DNA of 64,000 nucleotides from CALNZV01 sp942491115 (lineage in GTDB: Bacteria; Desulfobacterota; Desulfobacteria; Desulfobacterales; UBA5852), in contig CALNZV010000001.1 of NCBI GenBank assembly GCA_942491115.1, positions 496,001 through 560,000 of the forward strand, read 5' to 3'. Below are positions 17,544 to 26,489 of the stretch, piece after piece (the stretch's first letter is position 1; every line of letters begins with the position of its first letter). Both the position numbers and the translations under genes were made by a program. Below the pieces are notes generated by a model. That model was given only the letters and a program-made list of their open reading frames with translations. It searched no databases and had not been told where the DNA came from.

Positions 17544-18060
17544 AGATGGTCATCTCGACAGCCCATGAAAGACCACCACCGGTAAGGCAGCGACAACGCC
17601 GTGCCCTCGGCCATTCCGATGACCGGGTCCGGGATCAACCCTGGCCCAGGGAGTGATCATACGGACTGGGGCTGGATACCGTGGCACCCTGGATACCTGG
17701 CCGGTCATCAAATGGGGCACATGCAGGGACACGCCTTAAATAAGGATACATTTTCCGTTGAGGGTATTTCCAAGTGCCAATCCAAGGAATTGAAAACGAA
17801 CCTATCAGTAATCCCTACGGACATCTGCACATCAAATTAGTTGTCGGAGACAGCTGTTATTATTCGGGGACTTGCAGTGCAGCGCCCCTCCACAGGCTCG
17901 ATTACAGGGGAATCATGCCCATGGCGTTCCGTTTTTTTTCGTAATAAATCGTTGCATTCCATAAAAATCTACATTATTAAAACGGCGCAAATTGCCGATA
18001 CTTGACTTTTGGTAGAAATGATTCATTTTTTCTTTTTTTACGTCTTTTGCCGTCCACTGG

Positions 18061-18090
18061 TTTGACAATACCAATAGTTTGACATAAATG
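18061..18090 (+). promoter_or_regulatory. Tandem TTTGACA boxes, candidate promoter/operator of the ceramide-type operon
   Basis: TTTGACA occurs at 18061-18067 and again at 18078-18084, spaced 17 bases, in an AT-rich stretch. Either TTGACA could be a sigma70 -35 box, but the downstream -10 matches (around CATAAA and TAGACA) are weak. The repeat itself may be an activator or repressor site. The first gene begins about 150 bases downstream. Confidence 0.35.
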
Positions 18091-18240
18091 AGAAATTCAG
18101 GTAGACAAATCTGCTAATAATTTTGCAGATTACTAAACGTGCATTGTGCGGAGCCGGCGCTGAGAGCATTCTTCTTTCAACACCATGTGATCAGCGCCGT
18201 AAGACGATTCCAGCAATGACATAAAAGGAAATTGGGATTG

Positions 18241-20043
18241 ATGTTGGAGGCGACACCTACCAATCATGGGTTACCGCTGCGATATGGCAATTTCTCAACC
18301 TTAACCGAGGCTCTGGACTACGCTTCCCTCGGTGATACCGGTTACAATTTTTACAATGGTAAAGGTCAACTGGATTGCGTTCTCCCCTATTCTCGGTTGC
18401 GGGATGATGCGGTTGATTTTGCCCATCGCTTAGCGGGACTGGAAATCAAAAGGGGATCCAGGGTAGCCTTGGTGGCCGATACCTACCCTGGGTTCGTCCG
18501 GCTTTTTTACGCCTGTCAATACGCCGGTTTGGTGCCCGTTCCGCTTTCGGCCTCGATTCGTTTGGGAGGCCATAAACCCTACGTTGCCCAACTCCGCAGA
18601 CTGCTGATGAACTGTCAGGCGGAGGTGGCCATTGCTCCCCCCCCCTTCCTGCCTTTCTTGGCAGAAGCCGCCGAGGGACTCCCCATTAGATTCGTCGGCA
18701 CCCCCGACTCCCTCAAGGAACTGCCCAGATCGCAAACGGCACCGGTGGCCTCAGGAGCCGACGAACTTGCCTATCTTCAGTATACTTCAGGCAGTACCCG
18801 GTTTCCCCGCGGTGTGATGATCACCCATCAAACGGTGATGAACAATCTTGAAAACATCATTCGACACGGTGTCCGGATTCGCCCCGGAGATCGTGCGATC
18901 TCCTGGCTGCCCTTCTACCATGACATGGGGCTCGTCGGCCTTGTGCTGTCCCCGATGGCGTCCCAGTTGTCCGTTGACTACCTCTGCACAAGAGATTTCG
19001 GGATGCGGCCCCGATTGTGGCTGTCATTGATTTCGCAAAACCAATCGTCGATTTCCTTCAGCCCTCCCTTCGGATTCGAGCTCTGCATGCAGCGGTTGCG
19101 GGACGAGCCGGCATCCCAGTTCAATCTGAAATCCTGGAGAGTTGCCGGTATCGGGGCCGAGCCCATCCGACCGGACCCTTTGCTCAAGTTTGCGGAAATG
19201 CTCTCGCCAAGCGGATTTGACAAGAAGGCTTTTCTCGCCTGTTACGGTATGGCGGAATGCTCTCTTGCCGTGAGCTTTTCTCCCATCAATCAAGGCATCC
19301 GAGTTGACTCGATCGATCCGGAAACCCTGGCCCAAACTCAGAAGGCTCTCCCCGCGGCAGAGGTCGATCGACCGTCCTCTAAGACCAAAACATTCGTCAA
19401 ATGTGGCTATGCGCTTCCAGGTCATCAGATAGAAGTCAGGGATGAAAATGGTAACACCCTCCCTGAACGACGGATCGGCACCCTTTTCGTCAAAGGCCCA
19501 AGCGTCATGTCGGGGTATTTTGGCGAAGAGGCCCTGACGCGGGAGGTCCTCTCCTCTGACGGTTGGCTCAACACCGGCGATCTGGCCTACATGGTCAATG
19601 ACAGCGTTGTCATCACCGGCAGGAAAAAAGATCTGATCATCATCAACGGCCGCAATATCTGGCCTCAAGACCTCGAGTATCTGGCCGAGAGTCAGCCGAC
19701 GGTCCGGACCGCCGATGCATCCGCCTTTTCCGTCGTCGGTGCCGATGGCCAGGATATGGCCGTTCTGGTGATCGAATGCCGAGAGTCCCAATCCTCAAAA
19801 AGAGGGGATCTTGTCACCCGGGTTCAATGCCTCGTCAGGGAGGAATTGGGAATCGATTGTTTCATCGAACTCGTTCCACGCAATACGCTTCCGCGCACGA
19901 CATCAGGGAAGCTTGCTCGCTCTGAAGCGAAGAAGGACTTTCTCCAACGGGTCGTCGATGGGAAAACGACGCTGCCCGGAAAAGGGGATGACACCTACTG
20001 GCTTAAACACCAGGCCCTCTGTGCAACGGTGGCCCGGAATTAA
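18241..20043 (+). CDS. Fatty-acyl-AMP ligase / acyl-ACP synthetase
   Basis: A 600-residue adenylate-forming enzyme of the FAAL type. It activates a fatty acid as acyl-AMP and would load it on the acyl carrier protein encoded two genes downstream. The P-loop motif is YTSGSTRFPRGVMITH (about residue 183), then SWLPFYHDMGLVG (a hallmark of FAALs), the ACYGMAECSLA loop, GDLAYM, and a C-terminal KKDLIIINGRNIWPQD hinge, ending with the TTSGK lysine. I start at ATG 18241; TTG codons at 18232 and 18238 are also in frame, and AAGGAA lies at 18225-18230. First gene of a five-gene operon with SDR, ACP, SPT-like synthase and ABC exporter; in Caulobacter the equivalent acyl-ACP synthetase serves sphingolipid synthesis. 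Confidence 0.88.
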   Translation: MLEATPTNHGLPLRYGNFSTLTEALDYASLGDTGYNFYNGKGQLDCVLPYSRLRDDAVDFAHRLAGLEIKRGSRVALVADTYPGFVRLFYACQYAGLVPVPLSASIRLGGHKPYVAQLRRLLMNCQAEVAIAPPPFLPFLAEAAEGLPIRFVGTPDSLKELPRSQTAPVASGADELAYLQYTSGSTRFPRGVMITHQTVMNNLENIIRHGVRIRPGDRAISWLPFYHDMGLVGLVLSPMASQLSVDYLCTRDFGMRPRLWLSLISQNQSSISFSPPFGFELCMQRLRDEPASQFNLKSWRVAGIGAEPIRPDPLLKFAEMLSPSGFDKKAFLACYGMAECSLAVSFSPINQGIRVDSIDPETLAQTQKALPAAEVDRPSSKTKTFVKCGYALPGHQIEVRDENGNTLPERRIGTLFVKGPSVMSGYFGEEALTREVLSSDGWLNTGDLAYMVNDSVVITGRKKDLIIINGRNIWPQDLEYLAESQPTVRTADASAFSVVGADGQDMAVLVIECRESQSSKRGDLVTRVQCLVREELGIDCFIELVPRNTLPRTTSGKLARSEAKKDFLQRVVDGKTTLPGKGDDTYWLKHQALCATVARN

Positions 20044-20073
20044 CCTCCCCGATCTGCCACATTGCGTGCGACG

Positions 20074-21033
20074 ATGATCGGCACGGTGGCATTGACCGGA
20101 GCAACGGGCTTCATCGGGGCTTCCATTCTGTACAAATTAATGGAAGCGGAATGCCGCGTTCGTGCCCTGTACCGCCATCCATCTGCACGTCATTGTTTTC
20201 GAAGTCCGGGTATCGAGTGGGTTCAAGGCCGACTGGAGGATCTGCCCAGCCTGATTCGCCTTCTCGAGGGGGTTGACACGCTGATTCACTGTGCAGGGCT
20301 TGTCCGGGGAATTGACGAGGGGGCTTTTAATCGAATCAATGTTGATGGCGTGGCGCGACTGGTGCAGGCGTTAGAGCATTTGCACTCCTCGCCACGTTTT
20401 TTGTTGGTATCGTCTCTGGCAGCCCGATCACCGCAACTGTCTCCCTATGCAGCCAGCAAAAAAGGCGGTGAAGAGGTGCTTTCCCATGGGAGCATCCGGC
20501 TGTCTTGGGTGGCATTGCGGCCACCGGCAGTCTACGGACCCGGAGACCGGGAGACGGCCCCGGTTCTCAGATGGATGTCAAAGGGGATAGCGCCTCTCGT
20601 TGCACCGGACTCGTCACGCTTCTCTATGGTATTTGTCGACGATCTGGCCGACGCGGTGATAGATCTCATGAAATCGCCGGTGTGGTCGGGTCAGGTTTTC
20701 GAGTTGCACGACGGTCATGAAAACGGGTATTGCTGGCGGGAAGTGATCGATACGGTGTCGACGGTCATCCAACGGCCCATACGCCGCATAGTGATTCCGC
20801 CTCCATTGATATCGGCGGCAGCGGCTGTCAACCTGACGGCGGCTCGATGGCTTGGGTATGCCCCGATGCTAACACCCGGCAAGGTGCGCGAATTGAGACA
20901 TCCATTCTGGGTAGCCAGCAACGAATCCCTGAGCCGTCAAACGGGGTGGAAACCCAAAATACCCCTTGCCGACGGCATGAAGAGGACGTTTGCGTCGCTG
21001 GCGGCCAATGAAACGGCAGCGGCCTTGAATTGA
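20074..21033 (+). CDS. Extended SDR / NAD(P)-dependent epimerase-dehydratase family protein (CerR-like)
   Basis: A 319-residue extended short-chain dehydrogenase: nucleotide-binding TGATGFIGAS near the N-terminus, the NAD(P)-contact CAGLVRG, catalytic SSLAA and YAASK (about residue 130), and a C-terminal substrate region with LGYAP and W-K-P-K near the end. Sequence alone gives only the superfamily. The position between an acyl-AMP ligase and ACP/SPT-like genes matches CerR of Caulobacter, an epimerase-like reductase that reduces the 3-oxo group in ceramide synthesis; I infer that role. ATG 20074 is chosen although no Shine-Dalgarno is visible; a TTG lies 12 bases upstream. Confidence 0.8.
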   Translation: MIGTVALTGATGFIGASILYKLMEAECRVRALYRHPSARHCFRSPGIEWVQGRLEDLPSLIRLLEGVDTLIHCAGLVRGIDEGAFNRINVDGVARLVQALEHLHSSPRFLLVSSLAARSPQLSPYAASKKGGEEVLSHGSIRLSWVALRPPAVYGPGDRETAPVLRWMSKGIAPLVAPDSSRFSMVFVDDLADAVIDLMKSPVWSGQVFELHDGHENGYCWREVIDTVSTVIQRPIRRIVIPPPLISAAAAVNLTAARWLGYAPMLTPGKVRELRHPFWVASNESLSRQTGWKPKIPLADGMKRTFASLAANETAAALN

Positions 21034-21043
21034 GGTGCCCCAC

Positions 21044-21292
21044 ATGAAGAATAATGAAGACATTCTGGAAACCGTCATGGAACTGATCAAAGCCCTCGTT
21101 CCCGGGAACAAATCGATTTCAAAATCCACCGATCTGGTCTCCGACCTCGAGTTCGATTCGATGAAAGTCATGAAGCTGGTGGAGCAGATCGAGGACCGTT
21201 TTGATATTTCCGTCCCCCTGAACATTCTACCGGATATCCGAACGGTAGAGGACTTTGCCGCACAGCTTCAACGCATTATCGATGAGGACTGA
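21044..21292 (+). CDS. Acyl carrier protein
   Basis: An 82-residue acidic four-helix carrier protein. The phosphopantetheine attachment Ser is in EFDSMKVMKL (about residue 39), a normal D-S-M/L motif. It is placed between the SDR and the SPT-like gene. Acyl-ACP rather than acyl-CoA is the known acyl donor for several bacterial serine palmitoyltransferases whose operons carry a dedicated acp, and the upstream FAAL would charge it. ATG 21044 follows GAGGTG with 6-base spacing; a GTG at 21035 is the alternative. Confidence 0.92.
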   Translation: MKNNEDILETVMELIKALVPGNKSISKSTDLVSDLEFDSMKVMKLVEQIEDRFDISVPLNILPDIRTVEDFAAQLQRIIDED

Positions 21293-21294
21293 CC

Positions 21295-22479
21295 ATGGCC
21301 ATCTTCGACAAGTTTCAACATTTGGCGGCCTCCCGCCGGGCATTGGCCGATTTTGGGCTTCAAACCGTCAATGTGGTGATGGAAGAGCTGCTTTCCCCCA
21401 TGGAAGCCATCATCAACGGTCGACCGACCATATTGGCAGGAACGAACAACTACCTTGGACTCACTTTTGAACCCGAATGCATCAATGCCGCCTGCGATGC
21501 CATTCGAACTCAAGGAACCGGAACCACCGGCTCAAGAGCCGCCAATGGAACCTACAGCGGTCACGTGGCCCTCGAGGCAGAGTTGGCGGAATTTTTCGGC
21601 TGCCGATGCGTCATCGTTTTTTCAACAGGATACGTCGCCAACCTGGGGATGATCTCTACCCTCGTCGGTCCGGGAGACGTCATCGTCATCGATGCGGATT
21701 GCCACGCCAGTATCTACGACGGCTGTCAACTGAGTGGCGCCGATATCATCCGATTCCGGCACAACGACCCGGCAGATCTCGACAAACGCCTCAGGCGGTT
21801 GGGAGACAGAGCGGCAAACGCCCTGGTCATCGTCGAAGGGCTCTACAGCATGTTGGGTGACCGCGCCCCTCTGGCCGAGATCGTCGAGGTCAAATCCCGC
21901 TACGGGTCCTACCTGTTGGTGGACGAGGCGCATTCATTGGGAGTGCTTGGAAAAACCGGGCGGGGTCTCGCCGAGGAGACCGGTGTTGAAAAAGAGGTAG
22001 ACTTCATCGTTGGAACCTTTAGTAAGAGTTTGGGCGCTATCGGCGGTTACTGTGCCAGCAACCATGAAGAGTTGGATATCATTCGTTTTGCCAACCGTCC
22101 CTACGTATTTACGGCGTCACCCTCTCCCTCGGTTGTCGCCTCTACCCGAAAAGCCCTCTCGGCCCTGCGAGCCCGCCCTGAGCTGAAAACCCGACTCTGG
22201 GAGAATGCCACCAGACTCTATGGACATCTCCAAAGCCTCGGATTGACCCTCGGTCCGGAAGTCAGCCCGATCATCGCCATCCGGATGGCGTCTCCTGAAG
22301 AAGCAATCCGCCAGTGGTGCGGCCTCTTAGAGCGCGGCGTCTATGTCAACCTGGTGTTACCGCCGGCGACACCCGACGGCGGCGCGCTTTTGCGGGCAAG
22401 CATGAGTGCCGGGCATACGACCGATCAGGTGGATCGAATCGGCAATGCATTCACCTCTCTTCAGCCACCGGTCAGCTAG
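21295..22479 (+). CDS. spt: Serine palmitoyltransferase-like alpha-oxoamine synthase
   Basis: A 394-residue PLP enzyme of the alpha-oxoamine synthase family, which condenses an acyl thioester with an amino acid and releases CO2. Motifs in order: NNYLGLT, TGTTGSRAANGTYSGH, FSTGYVANLG, DADCHASIYDG, DEAHSLG, and the PLP lysine in GTFSKSLGAIGGY (about residue 243), then RPYVFTAS. The combination GTYxxH, FSTGYxANLG and RPYVFTAS is what I recall of bacterial SPT rather than BioF or KBL. It would make 3-oxo-sphinganine from acyl-ACP and serine. Starts 2 bases after the acp stop with GAGGA upstream. Alternatives: another amino-ketone synthase such as a CqsA-like enzyme. Substrate choice cannot be read from the sequence. 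Confidence 0.85.
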   Translation: MAIFDKFQHLAASRRALADFGLQTVNVVMEELLSPMEAIINGRPTILAGTNNYLGLTFEPECINAACDAIRTQGTGTTGSRAANGTYSGHVALEAELAEFFGCRCVIVFSTGYVANLGMISTLVGPGDVIVIDADCHASIYDGCQLSGADIIRFRHNDPADLDKRLRRLGDRAANALVIVEGLYSMLGDRAPLAEIVEVKSRYGSYLLVDEAHSLGVLGKTGRGLAEETGVEKEVDFIVGTFSKSLGAIGGYCASNHEELDIIRFANRPYVFTASPSPSVVASTRKALSALRARPELKTRLWENATRLYGHLQSLGLTLGPEVSPIIAIRMASPEEAIRQWCGLLERGVYVNLVLPPATPDGGALLRASMSAGHTTDQVDRIGNAFTSLQPPVS

Positions 22480-22542
22480 TCCGTCACCATGGATCCATGT
22501 CTGCCATATACTCCGTAAATAGACCTAAATCCAAATACACAT

Positions 22543-24330
22543 ATGCATGTATTATTAATCATTTATAGACGTTACCCCGGACAAACTGTTGTGATGCTGC
22601 TGGCACTGCTGTTTGCCGGAATTGCCGAGGGTATCGGTTTGTCGGCCATGTTTCCGGTGCTGTCCATCGCCTTGGGAGACATGAAGCGCACCGGGGCGAT
22701 TGGGCCTCAAAAGACCAATGCCGCAGAACAGATGGTCAGAGACCTATTCGACCACATCGGTCTGTCCCCAACCCTTGAATGGCTGCTGTTGATCATCTTC
22801 ATTACGATGATTTTAAAGACAGTGCTCGTGTTGGTGGCCAACAAACGTGTCGGTTACACCGTGGCGCATCTGACAACCGATCTGCGCCACGAAATGCTGA
22901 ATGCTTACAGCCATGCCAAGTGGGAATTTTTCGTCAAACAGCCCATCGGCAAACTCAAAGTCGCCATGGCCGGCGAACCTATCCAAGCCGCCAAAGCCTT
23001 TGCCGCAAGCATATCGATTATCGCCTCGCTGATTCACACGGTGATTTTCATCATTGTCTCTTTTCTGGTTTCCTGGCAGGCGACCCTGATTGCTTTGTCG
23101 ATAGGGATTTCCCTCTGGTACCCGCTCAACCGGTTCGTTAAAAAGGCCAAAAGCGCGGGACGCCGACAGACCAAATTAAAAAAATCCTTGTCCTCGAAAT
23201 TCGTGGACATTATTCAATCCATCAAGCCCCTCAAAGCCATGGCCCGTGAGGACAGGTCAGAAGCCGTACTCATCTCTAAGACCAATAAGCTGAAAGACGC
23301 ACTGCGAAAGGAAATCACCAGCAAGGAATCATTGGCAGCCTACCAGGAGGGCATGAAAGTCACGTTCTTGCTGCTTGCCATTTACGTAGGCGTTGCCATC
23401 TGGAAGGTCACACCGACGACCCTCCTTGTTCTTGTGGTTCTGCTGGGGCGGATACTGGGGAAGCTAAGCAAAATCCAAAAAGACTATCAGCAGATGATGA
23501 TTTACGAGGCCGGGTACTGGTCCATGAATGAAACCCTAAGAAGTGCGCGGAAAATGCGCGAGCAGAAATTGGGAGACCAGGCCCCGACGTTCGATCATCA
23601 TCTCCGGTTGGATACCGTTTCATTTGCCTACAGCCACGAAAATGTTCTCGAAGATATATCGCTGGTCTTCCCCGCCAAAAAATTCACTGCCATTATCGGC
23701 AAATCAGGATCCGGGAAAACCACCATCGTGGACTTACTGATCGGGTTGCTTCGCCCTGACGCCGGGGGAGTCTGGATCGATGATCTACCATTGAACCGGG
23801 TCGATCTTTACCAATGGCGGCGGATGATCGGCTATGTGCCCCAGGAAACGCTGCTGTTGAACGAATCCGTTTTCATGAATGTCACCCTGGGCGATCCCAA
23901 ATATACCGAGGGGGATGTAGAAGAAGCACTTCGGAAAGCCGGGGTGTGGGAAACCATCGAGACCAGACCGAAGGGGATCCACAGTTCGGTCGGCCAGCGG
24001 GGTCTCAAATTGTCAGGCGGCCAGCGCCAACGGATCGCTATCGCGAGAGCCATTGTGCACAAACCCAAACTGCTCGTCTTAGACGAGGCCACCACGGCGT
24101 TGGACCCTGCAACCGAAGCGGCCATTTGTCGGACGCTTCAACAACTGCGTGACGAAATCACGATCCTGGCCATCAGTCATCAACCGGCAATACTCGATGC
24201 CGCCGATCTGGCCTACCGAATCGAAGGGGGCCGGATTCGAGTGGAAAAAGACCCAGCCGGTCTAATTGATCGGGTAGCGGTAGCGCAACGCAATGGGATG
24301 ACTTCTGAGGTGGATGCGCTGGCCGGCTGA
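22543..24330 (+). CDS. MsbA-type ABC exporter (fused permease/ATPase)
   Basis: A 595-residue half-transporter: six transmembrane helices in residues 1-330 and a nucleotide-binding domain at about 355-575. The ATPase has Walker A GKSGSGKTT, the signature LSGGQRQR and Walker B LLVLDEAT, so it should be active as a homodimer. Such proteins flip lipids or lipid-linked glycans. It follows the SPT-like gene by 63 bases, consistent with moving a sphingolipid product across the inner membrane, but it could equally serve the glycan locus that begins just downstream. The start ATG has no visible Shine-Dalgarno. Confidence 0.88.
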   Translation: MHVLLIIYRRYPGQTVVMLLALLFAGIAEGIGLSAMFPVLSIALGDMKRTGAIGPQKTNAAEQMVRDLFDHIGLSPTLEWLLLIIFITMILKTVLVLVANKRVGYTVAHLTTDLRHEMLNAYSHAKWEFFVKQPIGKLKVAMAGEPIQAAKAFAASISIIASLIHTVIFIIVSFLVSWQATLIALSIGISLWYPLNRFVKKAKSAGRRQTKLKKSLSSKFVDIIQSIKPLKAMAREDRSEAVLISKTNKLKDALRKEITSKESLAAYQEGMKVTFLLLAIYVGVAIWKVTPTTLLVLVVLLGRILGKLSKIQKDYQQMMIYEAGYWSMNETLRSARKMREQKLGDQAPTFDHHLRLDTVSFAYSHENVLEDISLVFPAKKFTAIIGKSGSGKTTIVDLLIGLLRPDAGGVWIDDLPLNRVDLYQWRRMIGYVPQETLLLNESVFMNVTLGDPKYTEGDVEEALRKAGVWETIETRPKGIHSSVGQRGLKLSGGQRQRIAIARAIVHKPKLLVLDEATTALDPATEAAICRTLQQLRDEITILAISHQPAILDAADLAYRIEGGRIRVEKDPAGLIDRVAVAQRNGMTSEVDALAG

Positions 24331-24578
24331 AATGCCTCGCGCATCCACTTGCGCATCCAATGGTTATCCGGTGGCGAATCTGACGCCTCCGCGATGTGGG
24401 AGCTCATCAGATTGCAGCGCTCGGAGGCAACGCCAGTGACGTCGGCACCGATGGGGGCACGGGGACGCAGACGGCTTTTTTTCGGCCGAAGGGATACCAA
24501 GCGAGGCACCGCGTATCACACCGGTCTATATTTCAACCTAAAAACGCTTAATCAACTGGAGCAAGGGGGAGAGGGATC
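24331..24578. other. Junction between lipid operon and glycan locus
   Basis: 248 bases without a supported gene. A GGGGGAGAGGG ribosome-binding site sits just before the NeuB-like start. I saw no clear terminator, so read-through from the upstream operon is possible. Confidence 0.4.
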
Positions 24579-25655
24579 ATGCGGACACTCACCATCGACG
24601 GCAAGACCATCCAGGACAACGGGGATTGTTACACGATAGCCGAGGTCGGGCACAACCATCAGGGCAGCTTGGAAACCGCAAGGGAAATGTTTAAGATCGC
24701 CAAGGAATGCGGGGCGGACGCTGTCAAGCTTCAAAAGCGGGACAATCGGGGTCTTTTTACAGAAGCCGCCTACAACAAGCCCTACGACAACCCCAACAGC
24801 TATGGCGACACTTACGGGGAGCACCGGGAATTTCTGGAGTTCGGCTGGCACGAGTATTCCGAATTGATGGCCTATGCCAAGGAACTCGGGATTTCACTCC
24901 TCTCGACGGCTTTCGATTTTGCCAGCGCCGATTTCCTGGCCAAATTGGACATACCGGCCTTTAAAGTCGCCTCCGGGGATCTGAAGAACATCCCCCTGCT
25001 CACCCATATGGCTCAATTCAAAAAACCAATGGTTCTCAGTACCGGCGGCGGCACCATGGATGATGTGCGACGGGCCTATGACGCCATCATGCCCATCAAC
25101 CCACAGCTGTGCATCCTTCAGTGCACCGCCGGCTACCCGGCCGCCTTCGAAGAACTCAACCTCCGGGTCATCACCACCTATCGCGAACGGTTTCCGGACA
25201 CGACTGTGGGCTTGTCCTCACACGACAATGGCATCGCCATGGCCCTTGCCGGCTATATGCTCGGCGCCCGCGTCGTTGAGAAGCACTTCACGTTGAACCA
25301 CACCTGGAAGGGAACCGATCACGCCTTCTCACTGGAGCCAAACGGCTTCAGAAAAATGGTGCGGGACCTTCGACGGGTGAGAGTGGCTCTGGGGGACGGT
25401 ATCAAACGGGTTTATGAAACCGAGATCAACCCCATCATCAAAATGGGCAAAAAGCTCGTTGCCGCCAAAAATTTGCCCGCAGGCCACGCCATCCAATCGG
25501 AGGATCTGGCCATCAAATGCCCCGGAGACGGCCTTCCTCCTTACGAAATTGACAAGGTCATCGGCCGGGTCACCGTCAAACCGATCTCCGTTGATGAAGA
25601 CATCACCTTCGATGTACTGAACGGTCACAAGCAGCAGGCGGGAGCAAGCCGTTGA
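24579..25655 (+). CDS. NeuB-family ulosonic acid synthase (sialate/legionaminate-type) with SAF domain
   Basis: A 358-residue TIM-barrel enzyme that condenses phosphoenolpyruvate with an aldose to give a nonulosonic or related acid. The barrel runs to about residue 285: IAEVGHNHQGSLE, DAVKLQKRDN, STAFDFASADFL, FKVASGDL, LSTGGG, LQCTAGYP, GLSSHDNG and the metal/PEP block VVEKHFTLN. The C-terminal antifreeze-like SAF domain (about 295-355, KKLVAAKNLPAGHAI) completes the family layout. Strong ribosome-binding site. Head of a run of sugar-acid genes (SDR, aldehyde dehydrogenase, CMP transferase, transketolase). No NeuC-type epimerase or Pse/Leg aminotransferase is in the window, so the acceptor sugar is unclear. 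Confidence 0.9.
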   Translation: MRTLTIDGKTIQDNGDCYTIAEVGHNHQGSLETAREMFKIAKECGADAVKLQKRDNRGLFTEAAYNKPYDNPNSYGDTYGEHREFLEFGWHEYSELMAYAKELGISLLSTAFDFASADFLAKLDIPAFKVASGDLKNIPLLTHMAQFKKPMVLSTGGGTMDDVRRAYDAIMPINPQLCILQCTAGYPAAFEELNLRVITTYRERFPDTTVGLSSHDNGIAMALAGYMLGARVVEKHFTLNHTWKGTDHAFSLEPNGFRKMVRDLRRVRVALGDGIKRVYETEINPIIKMGKKLVAAKNLPAGHAIQSEDLAIKCPGDGLPPYEIDKVIGRVTVKPISVDEDITFDVLNGHKQQAGASR

Positions 25656-26464
25656 CCGGTCAATTCCGTCTGGATCATGATGTGGCGGTGGTTACCGGGG
25701 CCCTGGGCAAGCTGGGACCGATTTGGGTGGAAGCACTGCTCGACGCCGGCGCCCGGGTTCTGGCCATCGACCGCCCCGGGCAGGCGCCCGGAGAGGCGTT
25801 TGCCGGTCTTTCCCGCCAGTTTAACGATAGCCGCCTGCGCTTAGCGGAAGCCGACGTCAGAGACCAATCGGCCCTCGAAACCGCCCGTGACGACTGTATC
25901 GAAGCCTTCGGGGTGCCAACCGTTCTGGTCAATAATGCCGGTATCGATCAGCCCCCTGATCAGCAGGCCGGCGGATGCCGGATGGAAGACGTACCCATCG
26001 AGATCAACCGAACCATTTTCGAGGTCAATACCCTGGGCCTCTTTTTGGTATCCCAGGTTTTCGGGAGCGTCATGGTCAAGGCAGGCCGAGGCTCGATCAT
26101 CAACATCGGCTCCCTCTATGCCAGCGTTTCGCCTGACAACCGGTTTTACGATCACATCGAAAGCGAGCCGCCGTTCCTAAAACCACCGGCCTACGGGGCG
26201 TCGAAGGCCGCCGTGGTGAACCTCACCCGATACCTGGCAACCCAATGGGCACCCCATGGCGTACGGGTCAACACCCTGTCTCCAGGGGGCGTTCTTGGGG
26301 AACAGGACATGGATTTCAAAAGAAAATTCTGTGATCGGGTTCCTCTCGGCCGTATGGCGACGGCCGGCGATCTGACAGGTCCCATCGTGTTTTTGGCTTC
26401 CCGGGCATCCGATTACATCACCGGCATCAATCTGAACGTTGACGGCGGTTTTATGGCCTGGTGA
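25652..26464 (+). CDS. SDR-family oxidoreductase (PtmA-like)
   Basis: A 270-residue classical short-chain dehydrogenase: TGALGKLG coenzyme loop, VNNAGID, INIGSLYAS and YGASKAA with catalytic Ser/Tyr/Lys, and a C-terminal NVDGGFMAW. Start is TTG overlapping the neuB-like stop by 4 bases (TTGA), a sign of coupled translation. SDRs of this type accompany neuB/neuA in legionaminic-acid clusters (PtmA of Campylobacter); by context it should reduce or oxidise a sugar intermediate. The exact substrate is unknown. Confidence 0.85.
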   Translation: MTGQFRLDHDVAVVTGALGKLGPIWVEALLDAGARVLAIDRPGQAPGEAFAGLSRQFNDSRLRLAEADVRDQSALETARDDCIEAFGVPTVLVNNAGIDQPPDQQAGGCRMEDVPIEINRTIFEVNTLGLFLVSQVFGSVMVKAGRGSIINIGSLYASVSPDNRFYDHIESEPPFLKPPAYGASKAAVVNLTRYLATQWAPHGVRVNTLSPGGVLGEQDMDFKRKFCDRVPLGRMATAGDLTGPIVFLASRASDYITGINLNVDGGFMAW

Positions 26465-26489
26465 CTTCAGACATTCTTAAGGAAATACA

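Larger units (their letters stand above)
17294..18240. other. Long structured, AT-rich intergenic leader upstream of the ceramide-type operon
   Basis: Nearly 950 bases with no supported gene. The left half holds two perfect hairpins (17396-17439 and 17521-17543). The right half (about 17930-18135) is markedly AT-richer than the flanking genes, with several TTGAC-type boxes, and ends in a possible leader stem, CGGCGCTGA (18155-18163) with TCAGCGCCG (18191-18199). Confidence 0.6.

Noticed and set aside
17601..17840. 79-codon plus-strand open frame in the operon leader
   Set aside because: No ribosome-binding site, odd composition and no recognisable motif; more likely non-coding leader.
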